From Cupriavidus basilensis (lineage in GTDB: Bacteria; Pseudomonadota; Gammaproteobacteria; Burkholderiales; Burkholderiaceae): a stretch of 64,000 bases of DNA. The notes below the pieces were generated by a model, which saw only the letters and a list, made by a program, of their open reading frames with translations, made no database searches and was not told where the DNA came from. Where the stretch lies: NCBI RefSeq assembly GCF_008801925.2, contig NZ_CP062804.1:1426001-1490000 (forward strand). Direction: 5' to 3'. The position numbers and the translations under genes were made by a program. Below are positions 1-8,279 of this stretch, one piece after another. The stretch's first letter is position 1. Every line of letters begins with the position of its first letter.

Positions 1-1138
1 CTTCGAAGCCGTGCGTAGCGGCCTCATAGGCTTGCTGGGCGGCCGGTAGCACGGTGTCCTTGAGCGAGTCGGCCGAGGTCCGCGATACGCTCAGTTGCCG
101 CGTGGCTTGCTGCAACTCATTGGCGAGCCGCACCTGCGTGGCGCGATACTCGTCGGCCGCTTTGTCGGCCTGGCGCAGTGCGGTGTAGAGATTGCCCTGG
201 TTGCGGTCGAACAGCGGCAGCGGCAGCGACACGCCCAGCACGGGCATGGTGCCGCGGTCCGAGCCGTTGTCGCGCTTGCTGCCCAGGCTGACGGTCAGGT
301 CGGGGTACTGGCGGCTGCGCTCCACGCCGATGATGGCCTGCCTGCGTTCCAGTTCCAGCCGCTGGCTTGCGAGTTCCGGCGCGCTGTCCAGGGCTTGGGC
401 GAGGCTGGCGCCGTCGGGCCGCGCGGGCAGGGTGTCCAGGTTGCCGGCGGCTACCTGGAAGCGAGCTTCGCTGCTGCCCCAAAGGCCGGCCAGCGACTGG
501 CGTGCCAGCGCAAGTGCCGCCTCGGCGTCGGCGACCTCGAGTTCCGCATTGGCCTGCTCCACGCGCGCCTTGCTCTCTTCGAGCGGCGCGATCTTGCCGG
601 CGGCAACGCGGCGGATTGCCGCCTGTGCGCCCTTGGCGGCGATCTCGGCCGAGCCTCGCGCCAGCTTGACGCGCTCCTGCGCGATGACCACCGCGAAGAA
701 GCCGCCAACCACGGCCGCGCGCAGGTCAGTGCGCGTTGCGCCCAGTTGCGATTGGGCCAGCTCGCGCGCCTTCTGCGCGGCGCCGATGCGCGCGGCGCGC
801 TTGCCGCCGAGCTCGATCGGCAGGTTGACCTGGGCCGTAGTGGTGCGGGTGTCGCGGCGGTTGTCCTCGAAGAGCACCGCGACTTCCGGGTTGGGGATGG
901 TGCGGGCCTGCATGATGCCGCCCTCGGCGGCATCGAGCTCATGGCCGGCGGCCGAGAGCGTGAAGTTGCGCCCGGCCGCGAGGGCGAGCGCATCGTCCAG
1001 CGTGAGCGTGCCGGCGGGCTCGGGGATTTGTTGCGCCGCTTGCGCTGCGGGCAATGGGGTCGTCGCCGCGTTCTGGGCGAACGCGGCAGGGCTGAGCAAA
1101 GCTGCCGCCAGCCCGAGCGGCATCACAAGTGTTCTCAT
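1..1138 (-). CDS. czcC: CzcC-type outer membrane efflux protein, 3' end cut by window edge
   Basis: This is the outer-membrane channel of a Zn/Co/Cd tripartite RND efflux pump (CzcCBA type). The reading frame is open from an ATG at 1138 to the left edge, about 379 codons, so the C-terminus is missing. The first 21 or so residues form a signal peptide ending in AFAQ. Two short motifs are typical of the CzcC branch of TolC-like proteins: PNPE near residue 83 and PIELGGKRAAR near residue 108. The gene lies 74 bases behind czcI on the same strand, which is the known czcI-czcC-czcB-czcA order, so czcB and czcA probably lie just outside. Family assignment is firm; metal specificity is inferred from the neighbours. 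Confidence 0.88.
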   Translation of the reverse strand, partial: MRTLVMPLGLAAALLSPAAFAQNAATTPLPAAQAAQQIPEPAGTLTLDDALALAAGRNFTLSAAGHELDAAEGGIMQARTIPNPEVAVLFEDNRRDTRTTTAQVNLPIELGGKRAARIGAAQKARELAQSQLGATRTDLRAAVVGGFFAVVIAQERVKLARGSAEIAAKGAQAAIRRVAAGKIAPLEESKARVEQANAELEVADAEAALALARQSLAGLWGSSEARFQVAAGNLDTLPARPDGASLAQALDSAPELASQRLELERRQAIIGVERSRQYPDLTVSLGSKRDNGSDRGTMPVLGVSLPLPLFDRNQGNLYTALRQADKAADEYRATQVRLANELQQATRQLSVSRTSADSLKDTVLPAAQQAYEAATHGFE

Positions 1139-1170
1139 CGAATTTCACCGGGAAAAAGCCAGGGAAGTTC

Positions 1171-1210
1171 GGCGAGACGAGAGTCTGGAGGTAAAGGGAG
1201 TCGTCTCGCC
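1171..1210 (-). promoter_or_regulatory. Hairpin between czcI and czcC
   Basis: A perfect 10-bp inverted repeat (GGCGAGACGA at 1171-1180, TCGTCTCGCC at 1201-1210) with a 20-base loop starts three bases after the czcI stop. No T-run follows on the minus strand, so it looks more like an mRNA processing, stabilising or attenuating element than a simple terminator. Confidence 0.5.
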
Positions 1211-1212
1211 GT

Positions 1213-1617
1213 TTAGGCGGCGAGCGGCCACTGCGGGCGGTCGGGGGTGGCGCCGGGCGCCGACAGGTAGGACGCGGCTAGCGCCCGGTAGCTGATGGCC
1301 ACTCCGTGGTGCGAGGCGCTTGTGGGCATGTCCGGCAAGACCAGCTGGGCGCTGGCAAAGTGGCACACGGCGCAGTCCAGGTCGGGCAGCTTGATGTTGT
1401 CCTTGCCGTTCTTGCTGTCGTTGCTGTCATTGCTGCCGTGCTGGCTGAGCTTGCCCTGATGGGCGTGGCTATGGTGGCCGAAATGCCAGCTGGTGCTGGC
1501 TGCGGCGGAGCCGTTGCCCTGCTGCGTGCTTTCGTGATTGCAATACGCCGCAGCCCCGGCCCAGGCGAACTGGACGGGCAGCATGATGGCGAAAAGCAGG
1601 ATCAGGAAACGGCGCAT
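1213..1617 (-). CDS. czcI: CzcI-like metal efflux accessory/regulatory protein
   Basis: Small exported protein of 134 residues, starting at the ATG at 1617. The ORF extends 21 codons further upstream, but the N-terminus from 1617 (MRRFLILLFAIMLPVQFAWA) is a standard signal peptide. The mature part is His-rich (a HHSHAH stretch) and carries a conserved-looking DCAVCH motif, both suited to metal binding. Size, signal peptide and place directly ahead of czcC fit the CzcI family, which modulates czc expression in Cupriavidus; the exact mechanism is not visible here. It is transcribed away from the P-type ATPase gene at 1789, and the two share the 170-base region between them. Confidence 0.8.
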   Translation of the reverse strand: MRRFLILLFAIMLPVQFAWAGAAAYCNHESTQQGNGSAAASTSWHFGHHSHAHQGKLSQHGSNDSNDSKNGKDNIKLPDLDCAVCHFASAQLVLPDMPTSASHHGVAISYRALAASYLSAPGATPDRPQWPLAA

Positions 1618-1723
1618 GCGGCGGATTATATAGGCAGCAAGCATGACCCTGGCGCGACTGTGGCTTAAACCGTGGCGCAACGGTGACCTCGCGCGCTCGC
1701 ATCGACCGATGTGCAGACAGCGC

Positions 1724-1754
1724 TTGACCCTGTAGTCGCTTCAGGGTCTTAAAT
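1724..1754 (+). promoter_or_regulatory. MerR-family (ZntR/CadR/PbrR type) promoter-operator
   Basis: A -35 TTGACC (1724-1729) and a -10 TTAAAT (1749-1754) are separated by 19 bp, the over-long spacing typical of MerR-activated promoters. A dyad lies inside the spacer: ACCCTG at 1727-1732 and CAGGGT at 1742-1747. This closely resembles known Zn/Cd/Pb-responsive operators. It controls the downstream P-type ATPase. No MerR-family gene lies next to it, so the regulator must act from elsewhere. Confidence 0.82.
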
Positions 1755-1788
1755 GGGCGGTAAGCAAAAACAAGCAGGGAAATCCGCC

Positions 1789-4197
1789 ATGCCTAGCGCA
1801 ACGCCAGACCAAGCTTCGCTCCGTGACCCATCTTGCTGCGGTCATGGGCATTCTGATGCACACGAACACGCGCATAAGCACGATCAAGCACACCAGCACG
1901 ACCATGGCCACGCTCACGATCATGGTCACCAGCACGACCATCGCCACGACCACGGCCACCAGCACGCTCAGGCTGGCGCCGCCGCCTGCTGCGGCAGCGC
2001 CAGCGCGACGCCGCCGATTGCCGTAGCCGTTCCTGCCGGCGCAGCCGCGGCCAGCTATCGCATCGACGCGATGGACTGCCCCACGGAAGAGACCCTGATC
2101 CGCAACAAGCTGGGCAGCATGGCCGGCGTGGCCGCGCTGCAGTTCAACCTGATGCAGCGCGTGCTGACGGTGCACCATACGCTGGACTCCCTGGAGCCCG
2201 TGGTGCGGGCCATCGAGAGCCTCGGCATGAGGGCCGAGCCGCTGTCGGAGCAGGCCGCGGCGCTGCCGCCGCAAGCCGCCAAGCCATGGTGGCCGCTGGC
2301 ACTCGCCGGCGTGGCCGCGCTCGGCGCGGAGGCTGTGCAGTGGCTGCAAGTGCCCGGCCAGGAATGGCTTGCGCCCCTGCTGGCGCTGGCGGCAGTGGCA
2401 ATAGCCGGGCTGGGCGTCTACAAGAAGGGCTGGATTGCGCTGTCCAATGGCAACCTGAATATCAACGCATTGATGAGCATCGCTGTCACCGGCGCCATGC
2501 TGATCCGGCAGTGGCCGGAAGCGGCCATGGTGATGGTGCTGTTCGCGCTGGCCGAGCGCATCGAGGCGGCGTCGCTGGACCGTGCCCGCAACGCCGTGCG
2601 CGGCCTGATGGCAATGGCGCCGGAGCAGGCCACGGTGCGGCAGGCGGACGGCAGTTGGCTGCCCGTGGAGGCAAGCGCGGTGGCCATCGGTGCCTTGGTG
2701 CGCCTGCGCCCTGGCGAACGCGTAGCGCTAGACGGGCGGGTGTTGCGTGGCCAGTCCACGCTGGACCAGGCACCGATCACCGGCGAAAGCGTCCCGGTCG
2801 ACAAGACCATCGGCGATGCGCTTTTCGCCGGCACCATCAACCAGGCTGGCGAACTGGAGTACGAAGTCACCGCACCGGCCAGCGGCTCCACGCTGGCGCG
2901 CATCATCCACGCGGTAGAGGCGGCGCAGGGCAGCCGCGCGCCCACGCAGCGCTTTGTCGACCGCTTTGCCCGCATCTACACGCCGCTGGTCTTCCTTGGC
3001 GCGGTGCTGGTGGCCGTGGTGCCGCCGCTGGCGATGGACGGCGACTGGAGCGCATGGATCTACAAGGCGCTGGTACTGCTGGTGATTGCCTGCCCGTGCG
3101 CGCTGGTGATCTCCACACCGGTCACGATCGTGAGCGGCCTTGCGGCCGCGGCGCGGCGCGGCATCCTGATCAAGGGGGGCGTCTACCTGGAGCAGGGCAA
3201 GGATCTGAAATGGCTGGCGCTGGACAAGACCGGCACCATCACCCACGGCAAGCCGGCCCAGACCGATTTCCAGCCCCTGGGCGCAACCGCCGCGGCAGGT
3301 GCGGCCGCGAGCGATGCGGCGCGCGTGATCGCGGCCAGCCTGGCTGCCCGGTCCGACCATCCGGTGTCGATGGCCGTGGTCAACGCCGCGCGTGCGCACG
3401 GCATCGTGCCGCTGGAAGTGCAGGACTTTGCGGCGCTGCCCGGGTACGGGGTCAGCGGCAGCGTGAACGGGCGCAGCTACTATCTGGGGAACCATCGCAT
3501 GATCCATGACCGCGGGCTGTGCTCGCCGGAACTGGAGGCCACGCTGGAAGCGCTGGAGCGGCAGGGAAAGACCGTTGTGCTGCTGGGCGCGGATCACGGC
3601 GTCGAGGCGCTGTTCGGCGTGGCCGACACGGTCAAGAACAGCAGCCGCGAGGCGGTGGCTGAACTGCACGCGTTGGGCGTCAAGACGCTGATGCTGTCGG
3701 GCGACAACCCGCATACCGCGCAAGCCATCGCAGCGCAGGTGCAGATCGACGAGGCACGCGGCAATCAGTTGCCGCAGGACAAGGCAGACGCCATCGCCGC
3801 GCTGAGCGTGAAGGGGGCAGAAGGAGCGCCGGGCAATGGTAGCAAGCGCGTCGTGGTGGGCATGGTGGGTGACGGCGTCAATGATGCGCCCGCGCTGGCC
3901 CGTGCCGATATCGGCTTCGCCATGGGCGCGGCCGGGACCGATACGGCGATCGAGACCGCCGACGTGGCGCTGATGGATGACGACCTGCGCAAGATCCCTG
4001 CCTTTATCCGGCTGTCGCGGCGGACTTCGTCGATCCTGAAGCAGAACATTGCCCTGGCGCTTGGCATCAAGGCGATTTTCCTGGCACTCACGGTCATGGG
4101 CCTGGGCACCATGTGGATGGCGGTGTTCGCCGATATGGGGGCGAGCTTGCTGGTGGTCTTCAACGGCCTGAGGCTGGCGGGGAGGGACCGTAGCTGA
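1789..4197 (+). CDS. zntA: Zn/Cd/Pb-translocating P1B-type ATPase with His-rich N-terminus
   Basis: Inner-membrane pump that exports Zn2+, Cd2+ or Pb2+ to the periplasm using ATP (802 residues). An upstream ATG at 1753 overlaps the -10 box, so I place the start at 1789, with AGGGAA seven bases before it. Residues 19-59 contain 19 histidines in HxH steps. A heavy-metal domain follows, with MDCPTEE at about 95-101, where the usual second Cys is replaced. Further on come the CPC metal site (435-437), DKTGT with the phosphorylated Asp479, SDHP, and GDGVND (694-699). It is divergent from czcI-czcC, as in the zntA-czc cluster of metal-resistant Cupriavidus; cadA is an equally fair name. Confidence 0.92.
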   Translation: MPSATPDQASLRDPSCCGHGHSDAHEHAHKHDQAHQHDHGHAHDHGHQHDHRHDHGHQHAQAGAAACCGSASATPPIAVAVPAGAAAASYRIDAMDCPTEETLIRNKLGSMAGVAALQFNLMQRVLTVHHTLDSLEPVVRAIESLGMRAEPLSEQAAALPPQAAKPWWPLALAGVAALGAEAVQWLQVPGQEWLAPLLALAAVAIAGLGVYKKGWIALSNGNLNINALMSIAVTGAMLIRQWPEAAMVMVLFALAERIEAASLDRARNAVRGLMAMAPEQATVRQADGSWLPVEASAVAIGALVRLRPGERVALDGRVLRGQSTLDQAPITGESVPVDKTIGDALFAGTINQAGELEYEVTAPASGSTLARIIHAVEAAQGSRAPTQRFVDRFARIYTPLVFLGAVLVAVVPPLAMDGDWSAWIYKALVLLVIACPCALVISTPVTIVSGLAAAARRGILIKGGVYLEQGKDLKWLALDKTGTITHGKPAQTDFQPLGATAAAGAAASDAARVIAASLAARSDHPVSMAVVNAARAHGIVPLEVQDFAALPGYGVSGSVNGRSYYLGNHRMIHDRGLCSPELEATLEALERQGKTVVLLGADHGVEALFGVADTVKNSSREAVAELHALGVKTLMLSGDNPHTAQAIAAQVQIDEARGNQLPQDKADAIAALSVKGAEGAPGNGSKRVVVGMVGDGVNDAPALARADIGFAMGAAGTDTAIETADVALMDDDLRKIPAFIRLSRRTSSILKQNIALALGIKAIFLALTVMGLGTMWMAVFADMGASLLVVFNGLRLAGRDRS

Positions 4198-4287
4198 GCG
4201 TTGCCGAGGGTCCGCCGGGGCCTTCGCCAACGGGCCGAAGCGAGGCCGCGAGGCACGCGGGCACGCAAGCGGTGCGCGCATGAACGC

Positions 4288-4320
4288 ATCGTCAATGGCC
4301 GGTTGCCGGCCATTGACGAT
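4288..4320. terminator. Perfect 15-bp hairpin between convergent zntA and arnD
   Basis: ATCGTCAATGGCCGG (4288-4302) and its exact reverse complement (4306-4320) flank a 3-base loop, between the ends of two convergent genes. No clear T-run follows on either strand, so it may be a bidirectional terminator or a repeated palindromic element. Confidence 0.5.
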
Positions 4321-4386
4321 CGTTGATGGTACTGACTGTGTTTTGATGTGGGCGGGCGCGGGCGACAAGCCGTCCCGGTCGGATGC

Positions 4387-5277
4387 CTACGGCTGCAGGA
4401 TCAGCTCGCCGCTTCTTCCCTCGATCGCGCCCCATGTCACCGGCAGTTGCGGCAGGGCGCTGCGATCGATATGCCGGTAGAGCGTGGCCATCGACACCAG
4501 TTCATGCCCCTGCGCGCGCCAGCCATCCAGCAGGCGGTTGAACACCGGCGCAAGCTTGCCGCCCTCGAGTTCGGTGTGCAGGGTGAACACGTGGTCGCGC
4601 CCGTCTTCGCTCAGGCGCAGCACGGCCTGATGGACGTTGTCTTCCGTCAGGTCGCCCACGCCGATCAGTTCGTCCAGCGTCGGCAGCGTGGTTGGCATCT
4701 GCACGTGGCGGCATGCCACACCGTCGACTGTGGGGATATACGGACCGGTGCCGCGGCCATCGGACGCGTACACCATGCCCCAGTCGTCGATCTGGCGGAA
4801 GGCCTCATCGTTCATTTGCCAACCGGCCGCGCCATGGGTGGGCGGTGCTTCGCCGAATATCTCGACGTAGCGGTCGAACGCACTCTGCATCTGGCGCCGG
4901 GTCCAGGCCGCATCGCGCTCGCGCACGTTGTCCTGCCAGTAGACGTGGTCCCAGGTGTGGATGCCGCACTCGTGCCCCGCCGCGCGCGCCGCGCGCATCT
5001 CGGCCGCGCCCTTGCGGCCGATATCGGGACCAGGCAGCAGCACGCCGTACATCAACGTGCGCAAGCCATAGTTCGACACCACCGAGGTACGCGACACCTT
5101 CTTCAGGAAGCCGGGACGGAACACGCGCCGCAGCGCCCAGCCGGTATGGTCGGGGCCAAGGCTGAACAGAAAGGTGGCCTCGGCCCGCACGCGGGCCAGC
5201 ATGGCGAGCAGCGCCGGCACGCCTTCGCGAGTGCCGCGCAGCGTGTCGACGTCGACCTTCAGGGCGATACGGGCCAT
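4387..5277 (-). CDS. arnD: ArnD, 4-deoxy-4-formamido-L-arabinose-undecaprenyl phosphate deformylase
   Basis: Polysaccharide-deacetylase-family enzyme of 296 residues. It removes the formyl group from undecaprenyl-phosphate-linked formamido-arabinose, making the activated L-Ara4N donor for lipid A. The NodB metal site is visible as VDVD (8-11) and HTWDH with His107 and His111; a late HTE sequence fits the catalytic His region. It is the last gene of the arn operon, 13 bases after the arnA dehydrogenase gene. Length and context match ArnD well. Confidence 0.93.
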   Translation of the reverse strand: MARIALKVDVDTLRGTREGVPALLAMLARVRAEATFLFSLGPDHTGWALRRVFRPGFLKKVSRTSVVSNYGLRTLMYGVLLPGPDIGRKGAAEMRAARAAGHECGIHTWDHVYWQDNVRERDAAWTRRQMQSAFDRYVEIFGEAPPTHGAAGWQMNDEAFRQIDDWGMVYASDGRGTGPYIPTVDGVACRHVQMPTTLPTLDELIGVGDLTEDNVHQAVLRLSEDGRDHVFTLHTELEGGKLAPVFNRLLDGWRAQGHELVSMATLYRHIDRSALPQLPVTWGAIEGRSGELILQP

Positions 5278-5290
5278 CGGGTGCGTGCGC

Positions 5291-6343
5291 TCAGTTGGCC
5301 GAATCGACCAGGGTGCGCGCCTCGATCACCTTGCTGCGGTAAGCCTCGAAGATGGCGCGCAGCGCGTCTTCCATGCTGACCTCGGGCTTCCAGCCGAGCT
5401 CTTCCACGGTGTTGTCGATCTTCGGCACGCGGTTCTGCACGTCCTGGTAGCCCTTGCCGTAGAAGTCGCCCGAGGAGGTTTCCACGATCTGGGTCTTCTT
5501 GGCTTCTTCCGCGTACTCGGCGTAGTCGCCGGCCATCTTCAGCATCATCTCGGCCAGCTCGCGCACGGAGTGGATGTTGCGCGGGTTGCCGATGTTGTAG
5601 ATCTTGCCGGTGGCGATGCCGTTCGGGTTCTCGATGATGCGCATCAGTGCGCTGATGCCGTCGGTGACGTCGGCAAAGGCACGCTTTTGCGCGCCGCCGT
5701 CCACCAGCTTGATCGGCTCGCCGCGCACGATGTGGCCGAGGAACTGGGTGACCACGCGCGAGGAGCCTTCCTTCGACTCGAAGATCGAGTCCAGGCCGGC
5801 GCCGATCCAGTTGAACGGGCGGAACAGGGTGTAGTTCAGGCCTTGCTCCATGCCGTAGGCGTGGATCACGCGATCCATCAACTGCTTGGAGCAGGCATAG
5901 ATCCAGCGCGGCTTGTTGATCGGGCCGCAGATCAGCTCGGACGTCTCGGGATCGAACTCGTCGTCATGGCACATGCCGTACACCTCGGAGGTGGACGGGA
6001 ACACCAGGTGCTTGCCGTACTTCACGGCGGCGCGCACGATCGGCAGGTTGGCTTCGAAGTCGAGTTCGAACACGCGCAGCGGCTGGCGCACGTAGGTGGC
6101 GGGCGTGGCGATGGCCACCAGCGGCAGCACCACGTCGCACTTGCGGATGTTGTACTCGATCCACTCCTTGTTGATGGTGATGTCACCTTCAAAGAAGTGC
6201 ATGCGCGGATGGTCGATCAGGTCGCCAAGGCGATCGCTGGACATGTCCATGCCGTAGACTTCCCACGACGTGGTTTCGAGAATGCGGCGCGTCAAGTGGT
6301 GGCCGATGAAGCCGTTGACGCCAAGAATCAGGACCTTTTTCAT
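5291..6343 (-). CDS. arnA: ArnA dehydrogenase/decarboxylase half as a stand-alone gene
   Basis: NAD-dependent UDP-glucuronate 4-dehydrogenase/decarboxylase that makes UDP-4-keto-pentose (350 residues). This is the C-terminal half of enterobacterial ArnA, encoded here as a separate protein. The start is the ATG at 6343, beginning MKKVLILG with the Rossmann motif GVNGFIGHH; 40 upstream in-frame codons are rejected. SDR catalytic residues are Thr118, Tyr149 and Lys153 (YACSK). A GAGGAAAAC sequence supplies the ribosome site. Its ATG overlaps the stop of the formyltransferase gene by four bases (ATGA), giving translational coupling of the two halves. Confidence 0.93.
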   Translation of the reverse strand: MKKVLILGVNGFIGHHLTRRILETTSWEVYGMDMSSDRLGDLIDHPRMHFFEGDITINKEWIEYNIRKCDVVLPLVAIATPATYVRQPLRVFELDFEANLPIVRAAVKYGKHLVFPSTSEVYGMCHDDEFDPETSELICGPINKPRWIYACSKQLMDRVIHAYGMEQGLNYTLFRPFNWIGAGLDSIFESKEGSSRVVTQFLGHIVRGEPIKLVDGGAQKRAFADVTDGISALMRIIENPNGIATGKIYNIGNPRNIHSVRELAEMMLKMAGDYAEYAEEAKKTQIVETSSGDFYGKGYQDVQNRVPKIDNTVEELGWKPEVSMEDALRAIFEAYRSKVIEARTLVDSAN

Positions 6344-7299
6344 CGGTTTTCCTCTTTGGACAATGCGGTAAGAAATGTGGAAAGCGCGGCAGGCGAGACG
6401 GGCGCGGGTTGGGCGCCATCGTCCAGCAGTTCGCGTACAAGGATCAGGCCGCCATCGCCGCACACGCCGACGATCTGCCCGTCGATCACGTGCAAGCCCG
6501 GGCGGGCGGCGCTGGTGGACTGCAATTGGGTTGCTGCGGCTGCACTGCCGGCATGCGGCAGGCGCGCCTGTGCCACCACGAAGCGGCGCGGGCCCACATC
6601 GGTGAAGGCGCCGGGATAGGGCGGCGCGACAGCGCGGATCAGGTTGTAGACCTGCGCGGCCGGCTGCTGCCAGTCGATGCGGCCGTCCTCCGGCTTGCGC
6701 CCGGAGAAGTAGCTGCCTTCGGCAAGGCGGTTGGGCAGCGGCTTGATGTTGCCGGCCATCATGGCGGGCAGGGCGCGCCAGAGCGTTTGCTCGGCGGCCA
6801 CGGTCACTTTCTCGAAGACCTCGCCGGCGGTGTCGTCGGGCAGGATCGGCACTGACGTCTGGTCGACGATGAAGCCGGCATCCGGCTTGGCTTCCATCGC
6901 ATGCAGCGTGGCGCCGGTCTCGCTTTCTCCGTGCAGCACGGCCCAGTTCACCGGCACGCGGCCGCGATACTTGGGCAGCAGCGAGCCGTGCATATTGAAC
7001 GCGCCTTGCGGCGCCAGCGCCAGCACTGCCGCGGGAATCATCGCGCGGTAGTAGAAAGAGAAGATCACGTCGGGGCGCGCCGCGGCCACCGCGGCGGCCA
7101 GCGCCGGATCGGCCGGGTCTTCGCCGTAGGTGACGGGCAAGCCGAGTTCGGCGGCGGTATCGGCAACGCGGCGGAACCAGATGTTTTCATCCGGGCGGTC
7201 GCGGTGCGTGACAACCAGCGCCACTTCCACGCCACGCGCGTGCAGCACGCGCAGGCAGCGGTCGCCGACGTTGTGATAGGCAAAGACTACTGCGCGCAC
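6340..7299 (-). CDS. arnA: ArnA formyltransferase half as a stand-alone gene
   Basis: Transfers a formyl group from 10-formyl-THF to UDP-L-Ara4N (319 residues), the N-terminal half of E. coli ArnA. I chose the GTG at 7299, because from it the catalytic residues fall at Asn102, His104 (in FNMHGSLLPKYRG) and Asp140, exactly the E. coli ArnA numbering. The start lies inside the last 13 bases of arnC. A C-terminal Fmt-like domain follows, with SYFSGRKPEDGRIDW conserved-looking. The ORF extends far upstream through arnC out of phase; that part is not real. Confidence 0.92.
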   Translation of the reverse strand: MRAVVFAYHNVGDRCLRVLHARGVEVALVVTHRDRPDENIWFRRVADTAAELGLPVTYGEDPADPALAAAVAAARPDVIFSFYYRAMIPAAVLALAPQGAFNMHGSLLPKYRGRVPVNWAVLHGESETGATLHAMEAKPDAGFIVDQTSVPILPDDTAGEVFEKVTVAAEQTLWRALPAMMAGNIKPLPNRLAEGSYFSGRKPEDGRIDWQQPAAQVYNLIRAVAPPYPGAFTDVGPRRFVVAQARLPHAGSAAAATQLQSTSAARPGLHVIDGQIVGVCGDGGLILVRELLDDGAQPAPVSPAALSTFLTALSKEENR

Positions 7300-8279
7300 G
7301 AGGCCTCCGTCGCCTTTTGCTGTTCTGGCGTGCCTTCCAGCACCGCCTGGATGCGATAGCGCGGACGGTTGCGCACTTCCTGGTAGATGCGGCCGATGTA
7401 CTCGCCCAGCAGGCCGATGCCGAACAGCATGATGCCAACCAGGAAGAAGTTGAAGGCGAGCAGGGTGAACACACCCTGCACTTCCGCGCCAAGCACGAAG
7501 CGCCGAACCAGCAGCACCGCCACCAGGCCCGCCGACGCCAGCGACAGCAAGGTGCCGATGGCGGAGAACCACTGCAGCGGCACGATGGAGAAGCCGGTCA
7601 CCAGGTCGAAGTTCAGCCGGATGAGCTGGAACAGCGAATACTTGGATTCGCCGGCGTGGCGCTCCTCGTGCTCGACCACGATTTCCACCGGATTGGAGGA
7701 GAAGGTATAGGCCAGCGCGGGGATAAAGGTATTGACCTCACGGCAGGCATTGATGGTGTCGACCACATTGCGGTCGTAGGCACGCAGCATGCAGCCCTGG
7801 TCGGTCATCTTGATGCGCGTGATGCGCTCGCGCAGCCGGTTCATGGCGCGGGACGCAATGCGGCGGAACGCCGTGTCGTTGCGCTCGCGGCGGATGGTGC
7901 CAACGTAGTCATGGCCTTCGCGCATGGTCGCCACCAGCCGGGGGATTTCCTCCGGCGGGTTTTGCAGGTCGGCGTCCAGCGTGATCACGATCTGGCCGCG
8001 GGTATGCTCGAAGCCGGCCAGGATGGCCATATGCTGGCCAAAGTTGCCGTTGAACAGCACGACGCGGGTTGTGTCCGGGCGCTTGTGAAACTGGCTGGCC
8101 AGGATCTGTGCCGAACGGTCGCGACTGCCGTCGTTGACGAAGATGATCTCGTAGTTGCAGCCGAGCCCGTCCATCGCCGGGTAGAGCCGGTCGAACAGGG
8201 CTTGCAGGCCATCTTCCTCGTTATAGACGGGAATGACGACGGAGACTTCGACAGGGCTCATTTGAAGAGGCGTTTGCAT
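7287..8279 (-). CDS. arnC: ArnC, undecaprenyl-phosphate 4-deoxy-4-formamido-L-arabinose transferase
   Basis: Family 2 glycosyltransferase of 330 residues that loads formamido-arabinose onto undecaprenyl phosphate at the inner membrane. The GT-A core shows VVIPVYNEEDGL at 14-25 and the DAD metal motif at 102-104. Two membrane segments lie near the C-terminus (about 235-260 and 270-295). An alternative start at 8261 gives an ATGA overlap with the arnB stop, matching how the neighbouring genes are coupled. Neither start has a strong Shine-Dalgarno site, so the first six residues are uncertain. Confidence 0.93.
   Translation of the reverse strand: MQTPLQMSPVEVSVVIPVYNEEDGLQALFDRLYPAMDGLGCNYEIIFVNDGSRDRSAQILASQFHKRPDTTRVVLFNGNFGQHMAILAGFEHTRGQIVITLDADLQNPPEEIPRLVATMREGHDYVGTIRRERNDTAFRRIASRAMNRLRERITRIKMTDQGCMLRAYDRNVVDTINACREVNTFIPALAYTFSSNPVEIVVEHEERHAGESKYSLFQLIRLNFDLVTGFSIVPLQWFSAIGTLLSLASAGLVAVLLVRRFVLGAEVQGVFTLLAFNFFLVGIMLFGIGLLGEYIGRIYQEVRNRPRYRIQAVLEGTPEQQKATEASCAQ

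Noticed and set aside
2728..4368. 546-codon minus-strand ORF opposite zntA
   Set aside because: It mirrors a clear P-type ATPase gene, is Arg/His/Gln-rich and has no domain features; a GC-rich shadow frame.
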